From Aplectana chamaeleonis (lineage: Eukaryota; Nematoda; Chromadorea; Rhabditida; Cosmocercidae): a stretch of 64,000 nt of DNA. The position numbers and the translations under genes were made by a program. The notes beneath the pieces are model-generated. The model worked only from the letters and a program-made list of their open reading frames with translations. It was not told where the DNA came from and searched no databases. The DNA lies in NCBI GenBank assembly GCA_029168955.1, contig JAPDOI010001711.1:86489-150488 (forward strand). Direction: 5' to 3'. Shown here one piece after another: positions 11,906 through 20,916 of the stretch (position 1 is the stretch's first letter; each line of letters begins with the position of its first letter).

Positions 11906-12279
11906 GACAGCGAGAGAACAGACGGAAGGAGCAGCATTGCGCGCACACGCGGCGCATATACTCGTGTTTTCTTTGATTTTTCAAATGATAGATGAGCGAA
12001 AGAAAATTTCAGATTTAGGAATCGGAAATCGGAACAACATAAAAAATTTCGGAGCTCGGAAATCGGAAGAAGATTCAAATTTGCAGAGACCAATACAAGT
12101 TGAATTTTCATCCAATCTGATAAGCATTTGACGGCGTCTTTGCAATTCGACGCGTCACGCTATTCACTGCAAGCAAAGTGGTACCGAGTGGCATTAGAGC
12201 AGCAAAAAGCGAGACAACTCCTCCTTCAATGTGTAGGGAGCCTCTATCTCAAAACAGTGGGGTAGGGAAAAGAAGGGGA

Positions 12280-13010
12280 GCTTATGCGAGCATACTCATA
12301 TACTGGGAGTGTCCGCTTCGGCCACGATAGGCTCACTAATCGAATACCGAGTCTAGCTGGAAGGACCTTTCCCAGCAGCACGTGCTGCTCCGAGGAGCAC
12401 GTGGCCTGTTTGATAGAACTACGTGGCGCAACGAGGCAAAACTTTTGTCGCATCCCCGTCTCCCACGCAGCAGCACGTCGCCCTATAATAGAAGCACGTG
12501 GCGCGGGGGGCAGCGTCCTACCCCTCCGATAGAAGCGGGTCTCTCCCAACAAAGATACGGGCCATGTCCCGGCCCGCAGCAAGGGGTCACCCCCACAGCG
12601 GGGTCTTCCACACGCTCCTCGGCGAGGGAGCTTCCCTCGCCGAAGAGCGTGTGGGAGACCCCCTCAGCGGTCCCGACTGCGCGCTTTATGGCATGAGGCC
12701 CCTTATATACGTGCTGTGCTGCTGATAGGCGCCTCATCAAATGTGGAGCGACCGCTCAACGTGTTCAATCGAGAGCATTGTGGCTCAATCGTCTTCAAAA
12801 CTGCATCGCAGTCGAATCGAAAGCGTGTCGAAACCGAGTGGAACGCCTATGTGTAGCGACACGCACTCCTTACTTCGATAACGATTAGGCCAGTGGCTCA
12901 CGGAAAGCACGCGGCCGTGTCGTCGTCCACACCGCTTTGTAGTCGAATTGAAAGCGTATCGTGGCCGAATCGGACTCCCCAGCTGTCTGAGTACGTGAAA
13001 GACAAGCGCA
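12280..13010. mobile_element. GC-rich inverted-repeat element with internal hairpins
   Basis: Ends pair imperfectly: ATACTCATATACTGGGAGTG...CGGCCACGAT on the left against ATCGTGGCCGAATCGGACTC...GAGTAC on the right. The interior has CACACGCTCCTCGGCGAGGG followed directly by its inverse (centre near 12628) and CAGCACGTGCTGC. The open frames on both strands of 12244-12740 are by-products of the palindrome and high GC. Confidence 0.6.
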
Positions 13011-13284
13011 TATCAATAGTCAACCCAGTATTACCGAACAGGCCTGAAATACCCTCTCCTGCATTCAATAGTATTTCAAAATTTCAAGGTCTGCAAAAAT
13101 ATCTGCCATGTTCTGGACTTTCATGCGGTGCTCTCGGATTCCCACCCACTTTCAAGAAGGTTTTAGGCGGCGTTCAGAGTTCATTCGCGGAGCGAAGCGA
13201 TGTTATAATCAGCCTACATATCGATCAGACGACGTCTCATCGCGTCGTGGCTGGGTACTCACTATACTTTGGTCCGAATCGAAT

Positions 13285-13965
13285 AATATTCGAATAAATA
13301 TTCGAATTTTCGAACATTCGAATATTCGGAAAATCAGAAAATTCGTTTTTTCGAATATTCGGTTTATTTGGAAATGCAAAATATTCGATTTTTCGATTAT
13401 TCGGTCTATTCGGAAAAGCAGAATATTTGATTTTTCGAATATTCGGTTTATTCGGAAATGCAAAATATTCGTTTTTTCGAATATTCGATTTATTCGGGAA
13501 AGCAGAATATTTGGTTTTTTCGAAGATATTCGGTTTTATTCGGAAATGCAAAATATTCGTTTTTTCTGAATATTCGATTTATTCCCGGAAAAAAGAATAT
13601 TCGTTTTTCTGAATGTTATTCAGTTTATCTCGGAAATGCAAAAGATCATTCGTTTTTTCGAATATTCGATTTATTCGGAAAAAAGAATATTCGTTTTTCG
13701 AATAATCGGTTTATTCGGAAGAAGCAAAATATTCGATATTTCGAATATTCGAGTTTTATTCAAAAATCCAATTATTCGTTTTTTCAAATATTCGGTTTTA
13801 TTCCGGAAACTCAAAATATTCGTTTTTTCGAATATTCGGTTTATTCGAAAAATCATAAAATTCGTTTTTTCGAATATTTGGTTCATTCGGAGAATCAGTA
13901 ATTATAGGAAGTTTTTCGAATATTTGGTTCTATTCGGAAAAACAAAATCTTCGACAAACGACCTT
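13285..13965. repeat. 42-bp AT-rich tandem satellite, left array
   Basis: About 15 diverged units of 42 bp; a unit contains TTTTTTCGAATATTCGG, TTTATTCGGAAATGC and AAAATATTCG. The translated FRIFGLFGNAKYS-like repeats on both strands are artefacts of the array. The array is the inverse-oriented partner of the one at 16020-16600. Confidence 0.9.
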
Positions 13966-14540
13966 CACTAGTTGTGCAGTATTCTACCATTTTGCCATGA
14001 AATAAGTCACTGCTGGTCGCATACCCTACCGACCATTGAGGAGACTTCATCCTTTTCCGTGTAACCTTTAATGTGAGGTGTAATTATACGCTGTCCCAAT
14101 CAAGAAGCAGCGCTCCCCTGCGGCTTGACATTTTTGGATTTACAGTAAGACGATTGCCTACGCAAATGCGTGTAGCATTTGTTACCATAGTTCAAGAAAC
14201 AAGCATTCGGAAAGTTTTTCACGTACCCACTTCTCTTTTTCACATACATACTTCATTACTCTTTTCTGAAAATGCCCGTGGTACTCACTCCCAATACAGA
14301 TATTCTTCTTTACGTGGCAGGGAAAGTGTCCAGGCACTCGGGGGGACGGTCGCCACACTTTCAAAGTTACCGAAACGGCGAACCACAGACTTTGAGAGTC
14401 GTTCGGCCATCCGCGCCCCTATGCAGCTGCCATGTCCCCAGGGTCCATGATAGGTGCACTCCACTGTGGACCGTGGCGGTGGGGTCACCCCCCCCACGTG
14501 GGTGATCCTTGTGGGATGTCCCCGGGTCCTCTGTGCGAAT
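13966..14540. other. No gene seen
   Basis: Mixed-composition sequence between the left 42-bp array and a MITE. A GC-rich part at 14330-14530 contains GTGGGGTCACCCCCCCCACG, a short inverted pair. Overlapping frames on both strands have no motifs. Confidence 0.4.
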
Positions 14541-14542
14541 CT

Positions 14543-14707
14543 GGGGCGCGTTCCAAGAACGTTTCCAAGGGAGGAAAAATTAATCTGATAAGAGCCGACC
14601 AATCATAGTTTGAGGGACAGCCTGAAATGAGCCTATCTGCTAGACTATAATTCGTTATATCTTATCAGACCTATTTTTCCTCCCACGGAAATCTTGGAAC
14701 GCACCCC
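14543..14707. mobile_element. MITE with GGGGCGCGTTCCAAGA-type ends
   Basis: Left GGGGCGCGTTCCAAGA, then GGGAGGAAAAAT and ATCTGATAAGA; right arm reads the inverse (TCTTATCAGA, ATTTTTCCTCCC, TCTTGGAACGCACCCC). About 165 bp, non-coding. Confidence 0.8.
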
Positions 14708-14954
14708 TGGAAACGCCAAAAATGGACATGGACAGTTCTTGAGCCGCTTATGGACAAACTTTGGACCGCTCGGGGGCCGGGACCGACAGATTTTACCGGA
14801 GGACGCCGATCCGCGCACCCTTCGACATCAGTTCGCTGATCGGAGGCGCGGTTCGGCGGCCAATGGTGCGGCGGCCGTAGCCCGCGAGTGCTTGAGTAGG
14901 AGGGCCTAAAGTCATCTGTTTTCAGATTACGGTACGACATGCTACGTAACGTGT

Positions 14955-15525
14955 AAATTCAAACCGCGGCTGGCGTGGCGGTTTAAAGGCAGTGTTCACG
15001 ATGATTCTCGTTTCCAAGTTTTGCACTCAAAACAATCCGTTGGCAACCAAGTGTTAGCAAAATCACGAAGAAACGGCGAGAAACGCACTAAAACGTCTTG
15101 TTTCAGAGACATTACTCTCAGGCCTGGACTAGTTGTCTGATTGGATGAACATGTTCACGGTGGTTGTCACCGGTAATAAATGGGACTAATCGGAAATGGA
15201 AGAATATTTTGGGCAAAATAGTATTAGTTAGGGCCCGAAGGAAAGAACGGAGCAACACAGAATGGAGAATTGCAAAAGACGGGTCCACAAAAGATTTCAT
15301 TGTCACAACGAACAGTTCCATTGATACTTGAGAGGCGGGCTGATACTTGAGGATTTCGTGCCCTTCTGGTGCGTTTTTCTCGGTTCCTTCGTCATTTCAG
15401 TTCTACTGGGGGGCCAAACAATCGATTTAGCGATCAATCTCAAAATCAAAGATTATCGTGAACACTGCCTTTGAATCCCGATCTCTGAGAATTGAACCGC
15501 CCTGCCAGCCGCGATTTGAATTTAA
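14955..15525. mobile_element. AGGCAGTGTTCACGA element nested in an AAACCGCGGC repeat
   Basis: The inner element runs from TTTAAAGGCAGTGTTCACG (14982) to CGTGAACACTGCCTTTGAA (15475). Outside it, AAATTCAAACCGCGGCTGG (about 14955) and CCAGCCGCGATTTGAATTT (ending about 15523) are inverted, so an older repeat was split by the insertion. One copy of the window's largest MITE family. Confidence 0.8.
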
Positions 15526-16015
15526 ACGTTTTTTCGAGGAAACAGGCCACGGGCCTAGCTATATTTGCGTACGCGACGCCCGAAAATGGGAAAATCTCAG
15601 AGACGCAGAGGGTCGCTGCTTCATTGGACTCTTCGCTTGCCATCTCGTTTGGGAGAGGGTATACCTAATCGTTAACCAATATTTGACATTAACAAGATTT
15701 TTTTGCACAAGATCATAATTTACCATCATCACCAAACTCTCACTGAAGTTAGTAGTTCTTTTATAAAGTTTTCCATGCTTGGGGCCCGATTTGGTCATGC
15801 CTTTATCACCCGTGAGATTTTTTTTTTGTGTTTTCAACCTTCCTCGTCCGCGTATCGACTGGATCGGCCATAGCAGGCCTAAATTCGAACAGCCGGAGGA
15901 TTAAGGCTCCAGTTATAGTTAGTCGAAGAGAAAACGCCGTGACCTGCCGTGGCAGACTTGCATTTTTTGGAATTCTCCGTGGACTTCCGAATATTCTTTT
16001 GATTCGAAAATAGAG
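15526..16015. other. No gene seen
   Basis: Unremarkable sequence between the nested element and the right 42-bp array. CCACGGGCCTAGC near 15548 recalls an end of the GGTCCGTGGCT MITE. Short frames only. Confidence 0.35.
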
Positions 16016-16019
16016 AGCA

Positions 16020-16600
16020 TTTTTCGAATCATTCATTCATTCGGGAATCTCGAAAAGCGGAATATTCGAAAAATGCATTCATTTGGAAATCTTGAAAAGC
16101 GGAATTTTTGAAAAATTCATTCATTTGGAATTCCCAAAAAAAACCATATTCGAAAAATTCATTCATTTGGAAACCTTGAAAAGCGCAATATTCGAAAAAT
16201 TCATTCATTCGGAAATCCTGAAAAGCATAATATTCGAAAAATTCATTCATTCGGAAATCTTGAAAAGCGGAGTATTCGAAAAATTCATTCATTCGGAATT
16301 GCCAAAAAACCCTATTCGAAAAATTCATTCATTCGGAAATCTTGAAAAGCGGAATATTCGAAAAATTCATTCATTCGGAAATCTTGAAAAGCGGAATATT
16401 CGAAAAATTCATTCATTCGGGAATCTTGAAAAGCGGAATATTCGAAAAATTCATTCATTCGGAAATCCCGAAAAAACAATATTCGAAAAATTCATTCATT
16501 TGAGAATTTCGAAATTTCAATATTCGAAAAATTCATTCATTTGAAAATTTCGAAATTTCAATATTCGAATTATTCATTCATTCGAAAAAAACCTTCGAAT
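16020..16600. repeat. 42-bp AT-rich tandem satellite, right array
   Basis: About 13 units of 42 bp built on AAAAATTCATTCATTCGG, AAATCTTGAAAAGCGG and AATATTCG. Its reverse complement starts TTTTTCGAATATTC like the left array unit, and the period is identical. Long frames on both strands are artefacts of the array. Confidence 0.9.
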
Positions 16601-16629
16601 ACCAAAGTATAGTACTCACTATACTTAGT

Positions 16630-17480
16630 ATCCGAGTCACTCCTTTTCGGATATCCGACGGGATAGCCGAGATTCGGATAATTCGATTTCCAAAAATTCT
16701 AAAAAATGCATTATCTGAATCGAACCAATATCCGGGATATTTAAAATCGGCATTATCTGAACAGAAACATTATCCGGAGGGTCAGAATTTCGGATAAAAT
16801 CGGATAAAATTCGAATAATTTTCTGATAAATTCGGATAAAATGCGGGTAAAATTTCGGATAAAATCGGATAATTTCCGGAGTTGTTCTAGGCCACGCCCA
16901 TTTCCCGTACCGCCTTCTATTTAGTACATCAACCCAGGACCTTCCTCCTTCCGAAATCAGAAGAGTCGTTGAGGCGCCGAAAAATGGGCGTGGTCAAGTG
17001 AGATGTCAAAGTGGCTGATTATTCAGTATAGAAGTTTTTTTATAGTCGCTTTGCATACTTTTTACTTGCTAGTTGTCCTGAAAAACCTGTCTGTGAATAA
17101 TACTGTGCCTCCCAACGACGATCGAGTAATTGAAGATTTGTTTTCATATTTTTATTAATGTGCATATATGAAGTTTGAAGTTTGTAAGTGAACATGCCGC
17201 GAATGAAACGAAGGTTACTCTTTGCTCAATTATGGATGTTTTCAAAGGCTCGCCTTGAGTACCTGGTTTATTTTTCACCGTTTCGCCTCAACTTTGTTTC
17301 GAAAATATCCGAAATTATTAGACCGGATATCCGTATCCGAATTATTGGAAAAATGGCATTATCTGAATCGATCCATAATCTGAAAATTTGAAAAAGCGCA
17401 TTATCTGAATCGAATCAATATCCGGAAATTTTAAAATCGGCATTATCCGAATCGATCCATTATCCGAGAAATTATCTTCG
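16630..17480. repeat. CGGATAA / CATTATC(T/C)GAATCG repeats, interrupted
   Basis: Runs of CGGATAAAAT, TTCGGATAA and GCATTATCTGAATCGAA...CAATATCCGG occur at 16640-16880 and again, in the same orientation, at 17310-17480. Between them sits the dispersed repeat also seen at 3530-3660, plus unique AT-rich sequence. Non-coding. Confidence 0.75.
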
Positions 17481-18889
17481 GATAATGTCGACAAAGTCGT
17501 CTACAATCTCACTGCGAGGAATTTGTTGTGGTTATTTCTGTGTGATTCTTGTTTAGAATTTTATTCAGTGATAATTGTCGTTTAGTTTCTATAGGGGAAT
17601 CAATCGGATGTTTTCCGCGTTGATCGCCATTTTTACCACAACAAAGCGCGCTATCGCGGAAGATCTCGTGGGAGCAAATGCCATCGCGTCGATGGTATAC
17701 AAAGGGGCGCTTGATTAGCGCTTCTCGTTCAGTTCTTCTGCCTTCGCTTCCTCGGCTCTTTATTTCGCGTTTCCTCAGTCTGGGGATGATTCATTCTCTC
17801 TATTTCGCGTTTCCTCATAGTCTGAGGAGGCTTCATTCTCATTTTCGCGTTCCATCATAGCCTGGGAAGAATTCTTATTCTTCTCATTTTTCGCGTGGTT
17901 TGCTGAAGCAGCAGCTGCTGCTAATCGCGTATTTCAAACCAAGTTTGAGATCTTTCTTTCCTGTTTTTCATATGATTAAGAAAATATCCATCCTCACTTA
18001 TTGTTAGTCATTGATTATGACCGTTTATTGTTGATTTTTATTAGTTTGTACATAAAGGTTTAATTACCCAAGTTTGAGGTACCCAAGGACGTGTACGTGG
18101 GACAACAAGTGTTACACTATCCGCGTGGCCCCAGAAATCTTTGGGAAAGGCGAGCACAAGACAGTTACGCGTTTTGGGCACTTCATTTTGGTGCATCGGC
18201 CGGGAACAAAATGAAGTGCCCAAAACGCGTAACTGTCTTATGCTCACCTTTCCCAAAAGATTCTGAGGTCCCTGGCGATAGTGTAACACTTTGTTGTCCC
18301 ACGTACATGTCCTAGACACTCCTTAAACTAGTGAATTAGGTCAAACTGCTTTAATAATACACACTAACTAAAATCAACAATAAACAGTCATAATCAATGA
18401 CTACCAATAAGTGAGGATGGATATTTTTTAATCATATGAAAACAGGAAGAAAGATCTCAAACTTGGCTTTAATACGCGATTAGCAGCTGCTGAATCAGGC
18501 ACCACATGAAAAATGAGAAGAGTAAGAATTCTTCCCGAACTTTATGATGCTAACGCGAAATGAGAACATGGCCTCTCCTCAGACTATGAAACAAAGCGAA
18601 GCGAGATGAATCATCCCAGACTGAGAAACTTGCCGGCTAAATAAGAGGCCGGCAGCTGAAAAAGGCTGAAAGCGCAATCGCTGCTACCATCGACGCGATG
18701 GCATTTCTCCCACGCGAGATCTTCACGATAGCGCACTTTATTGTGGTAAAAATGACGTCAACGCGGAAAACTATCAGATTGATTCCTATAGCGTTCAAAC
18801 GACAAGTATCACTGAAATTCTAAACAGAATCACCAGAAAATAACCACACGAACAGTGAAGTAATAACGACTTTGTCATCGACAGATAAC
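17481..18889. repeat. 1.4-kb long inverted repeat (arms about 0.7 kb)
   Basis: The left arm (17481 to about 18190) reads as the inverse of the right arm (about 18209-18889). Examples: GTGGTTATTTCTG...GATTC / GAATCACCAGAAAATAACCAC; GCCATCGCGTCGATGGTA / ACCATCGACGCGATGGCA; CATATGATTAAGAAAATATCC / GGATATTTTTTAATCATATG. The central ~220 bp (18092-18312) is nearly perfect, with a loop of about 18 nt around 18191-18208. The outer parts carry small indels. Inside each arm, about 50-bp tandem units with TTTCGCGTTTCCTCA lie at 17756-17900. No frame with family motifs. Likely a fold-back DNA element; transcripts would form long hairpins. Confidence 0.9.
18057..18078 (+). ncRNA. Perfect SL1 spliced-leader sequence followed by a GT donor
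   Basis: The 22 nt beginning GGTTTAATTAC and ending CAAGTTTGAG are identical to the conserved nematode SL1 exon. The next bases are GTACCC, so the SL/donor junction is present, and UACC (18065-18068) can pair with GGUA (18077-18080) as in the first stem of SL1 RNAs. About 76 nt downstream lies AAATCTTTGGG, a loose Sm-site-like motif. The cassette sits in the left arm of the 17481-18889 inverted repeat; the matching place in the right arm is recognisable but eroded. Not in a 5S rRNA context. Whether it is a working SL RNA gene is unknown; it could be a captured copy. Confidence 0.6.
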
Positions 18890-18904
18890 AAGTATAGTAC
18901 TCAC

Positions 18905-19700
18905 AGACTCCATCGCGTCGCCTTGCAATGCAACGCGACGCGATGGTTGTCGCTCGATGGCAAGCTCGTAACTGCTTTTCTTCAGTGTTTTTTACTAACA
19001 CAATCAAGTTTCACAATGAAAGAAATACGCTAGGCTTATCTAGGATCACATCCATTTAGAAAAATACGAAAAAAAGGTTGGTGTTGCCGGGAAAAAAATT
19101 GTCGCTGCTCGTTTACGAGAAATTGCGTACATACGCAATAGCGCGTAATCGCCCAGCGTTTTCGCAGTGTTCACAAATACGTGCGCGACGCGATTTTCGC
19201 GTCGCACTGACATATGCCATCGCGTCGCCCCGCGAAAACTCTGAACGCCACTTAAAATGGGCGCAGTAGTGGACGGAGCTCCAAGAAAACACGCCGTGCC
19301 CGTTGCCTCGCACTTGGTGAAAAGCGTCCTACACGCGCTCTCCCCAGGGCAGACTTCGAAGAAATCCTGCTCAGCCAGTATGAAGAAAAATTTCCACCAC
19401 TGACATTCTCTCTTCCCCCCGCCCAGATTCAAAACCTTGGTTCGCGCCCTCGAAGGGGTGGCGGAGTCCCGATAGACTACAAGAAAAGGTAATTTGGTGT
19501 ACCATTCAAGCACTCTGATTTGGCCAATGTCCGAGCGCCAAGTAGTCTTTCATTTTGAAATTGCTTGTTCTAAGCACCCGTAATGACAAACCAAGTAACG
19601 AAAACCCGAATCAGCCAATTCCAGGGAATTTCATGAACACGTGTTCATACTCACAGCACCCTGTCGGTCGCGCTTATTTTCCAGAAGGCTATAGCCTTGG
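18905..19700. other. No gene seen
   Basis: The frame 19046-19513 on the minus strand (155 codons) overlaps frames on the other strand and has no recognisable motif. CATCGCGTCGCCTTGCAATGCAACGCGACGCGATGG near 18911-18946 is a short hairpin (in pieces: CATCGCGTCG ... CGACGCGATGG). Confidence 0.4.
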
Positions 19701-20092
19701 AGTGCTCGGAAAAATGAAAACAAGTTACTTGTAACATAAAAGCTCAAAAACGAGTTACTTGTAACATATCTAAGCCGATGTAAGTTACTTGCGACTTATA
19801 TTAGGCCAATTAAGTCACATGTAACATATCAGGGGCGGATTGCACGCGGTTTCGCTGTTGCATTTAGCCTAAATGACTCGAGAGAAATCGCAAGTAACTT
19901 ACATCAGCTTAGATATGTTACAAGTAACTTGCGTTCTTTTCTGAGAGGATACTGCAGCCAGGGCTCCTCCCATATGTTACATGTAACCTAAATGGCACAA
20001 TTTAAGTCGCAAGTAACTTAAATCGGCCAAGAAGATATTTCCAAGAGGAATGTACGACGCACTCGCAGGGTCAGGCTTAAGACTGGCGTGTT

Positions 20093-20114
20093 GGTTCAAT
20101 TACTCAAGTTTGAG
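20093..20114 (+). ncRNA. SL1-like sequence (two substitutions) followed by a GT donor
   Basis: Twenty of 22 positions match SL1: begins GGTTCAATTAC, continues TCAAGTTTGAG, with C for T at position 5 and T for C at position 12. The donor GTAC follows immediately. UACU (20101-20104) can still pair with GGUA (20113-20116) using one G-U pair, so the stem at the junction is kept, and CAAGT/ACTTG also pair across it. CATTTTCTTG, a loose Sm-like motif, starts about 60 nt downstream. It lies inside the TTACATGTAAC fold-back element, same strand as the SL1 at 18057. Function unproven. Confidence 0.5.
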
Positions 20115-20350
20115 GTACTTGACTCCACAGTGGCAGGGAAGGGCCAGCACAGCATTTTCTTGCTTTGTGTGTGGTCTGGGACACGCCATCTGCGTCGCTT
20201 GTCGTCTGCGTCACTTGATGGCCACCCATAGTAAAAATATATAAATGTAAGTTACATGTAACATAAGTGTAACTTACATGTTATATGAATTTAAGTTACA
20301 TGTAATATAAATATATGTTACATGTAAAATAAATGTATTCTTCACTTCCA

Positions 20351-20573
20351 CACTGCCGATCAGTCCGCAAAGTGCGCTTGATTGCCGGAAATCGTGCTGC
20401 GGCGCGGTTGCGAGTATCCTCAGACAGGGATGTGGGATCACCCGGGCGGTGGGATCACCCGGGCACGAAGGCCAAAAGCGCCCGGGTGATCCACATCATT
20501 GTCTGAGGATGTTCATAACCGCGCCGCAACTATTCCTTCACAATCAAGTGCACTGGCGGACTGAACGGCAGTG
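20351..20573. mobile_element. GC-rich palindrome nested in the 19705-20659 element
   Basis: Inverted ends CACTGCCGATCAGTCCGC and GCGGACTGAACGGCAGTG; arms continue with CTTGATTG/CAATCAAG, GCGGCGCGGTT/AACCGCGCCGC and GATCACCCGGGCG pairs near the centre. About 223 bp, non-coding. Confidence 0.8.
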
Positions 20574-20916
20574 CGGAGGAAATGGCAAGTTACTGTGTTA
20601 CGAGACAATGAAGTAAGTTACATTTATATTACAAGTAACTTGTTTTGATTTTTCTGAGTGAGCGAAATCGTGAAGGAGGTGCCAATTGTTTCCTTAACAC
20701 TCATTGTAGACAGAAATTGCAGTGGTTTTCTGCAGAATGTAGCTTTTCAGAAACAAAAAATGTCGCAAACAATAAAGGTGAACTGCCGAGAAAGGCTTAG
20801 CTGTTTAGGTCTCCATGTTTCTCAAGTTCGCCAAGGACGAATAATTGTTCGCGATAGCACCTGCCCATTGTTGAATCAACGAAGTGACCCCCAAGAGATA
20901 CGACGCGCCACTCCAC

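Larger units (their letters stand above)
13255..16620. other. Segment bounded by inverted 42-bp arrays and inverted end motifs
   Basis: Left boundary ACTCACTATACTTTGGT (13258), right boundary ACCAAAGTATAGTACTCACT (about 16600-16620) in inverted orientation, each next to a 42-bp array. This suggests one large element with array-type termini, or two fold-back halves around unrelated DNA. The middle holds other nested repeats (14543-14707, 14955-15525). Confidence 0.55.
19705..20659. mobile_element. Fold-back element built of TTACATGTAAC/AAGTTACTTGTAACAT repeats
   Basis: Ends pair: CGGAAAAATGAAAACAAG + TTACTTGTAACAT on the left, ATTACAAGTAACTTG + TTTTGATTTTTCTGAG on the right. Between them many copies of the self-complementary TTACATGTAA and AAGTTACTTG(T/C)AAC are spread over 19725-20040 and 20245-20340. 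A second palindrome is nested at 20351-20573. No transposase frame. Confidence 0.75.

Noticed and set aside
12244..12740. Four overlapping frames on both strands
   Set aside because: High GC and palindromic sequence keep all frames open; no protein features.
13108..13971. Several long open frames on both strands (up to 153 codons)
   Set aside because: They are translations of the 42-bp satellite; repeats such as FRIFGLFGNAKYS appear in several frames at once.
16029..16544. Open frames of 99 and 153 codons on opposite strands
   Set aside because: Products of the right-hand 42-bp array, open only because the unit lacks stops in those frames and is a multiple of three.
13285..16600. Tandem repeats considered as a CRISPR array
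   Set aside because: There are no unique spacers between constant repeats, units are contiguous and diverged, and the organism is a nematode.
17930..17945. Third SL1 match (CCAAGTTTGAG in the left arm of the long inverted repeat)
   Set aside because: Only the last 11 nt match, it is followed by AT instead of GT, and the same string is in the other arm as ordinary palindrome sequence.
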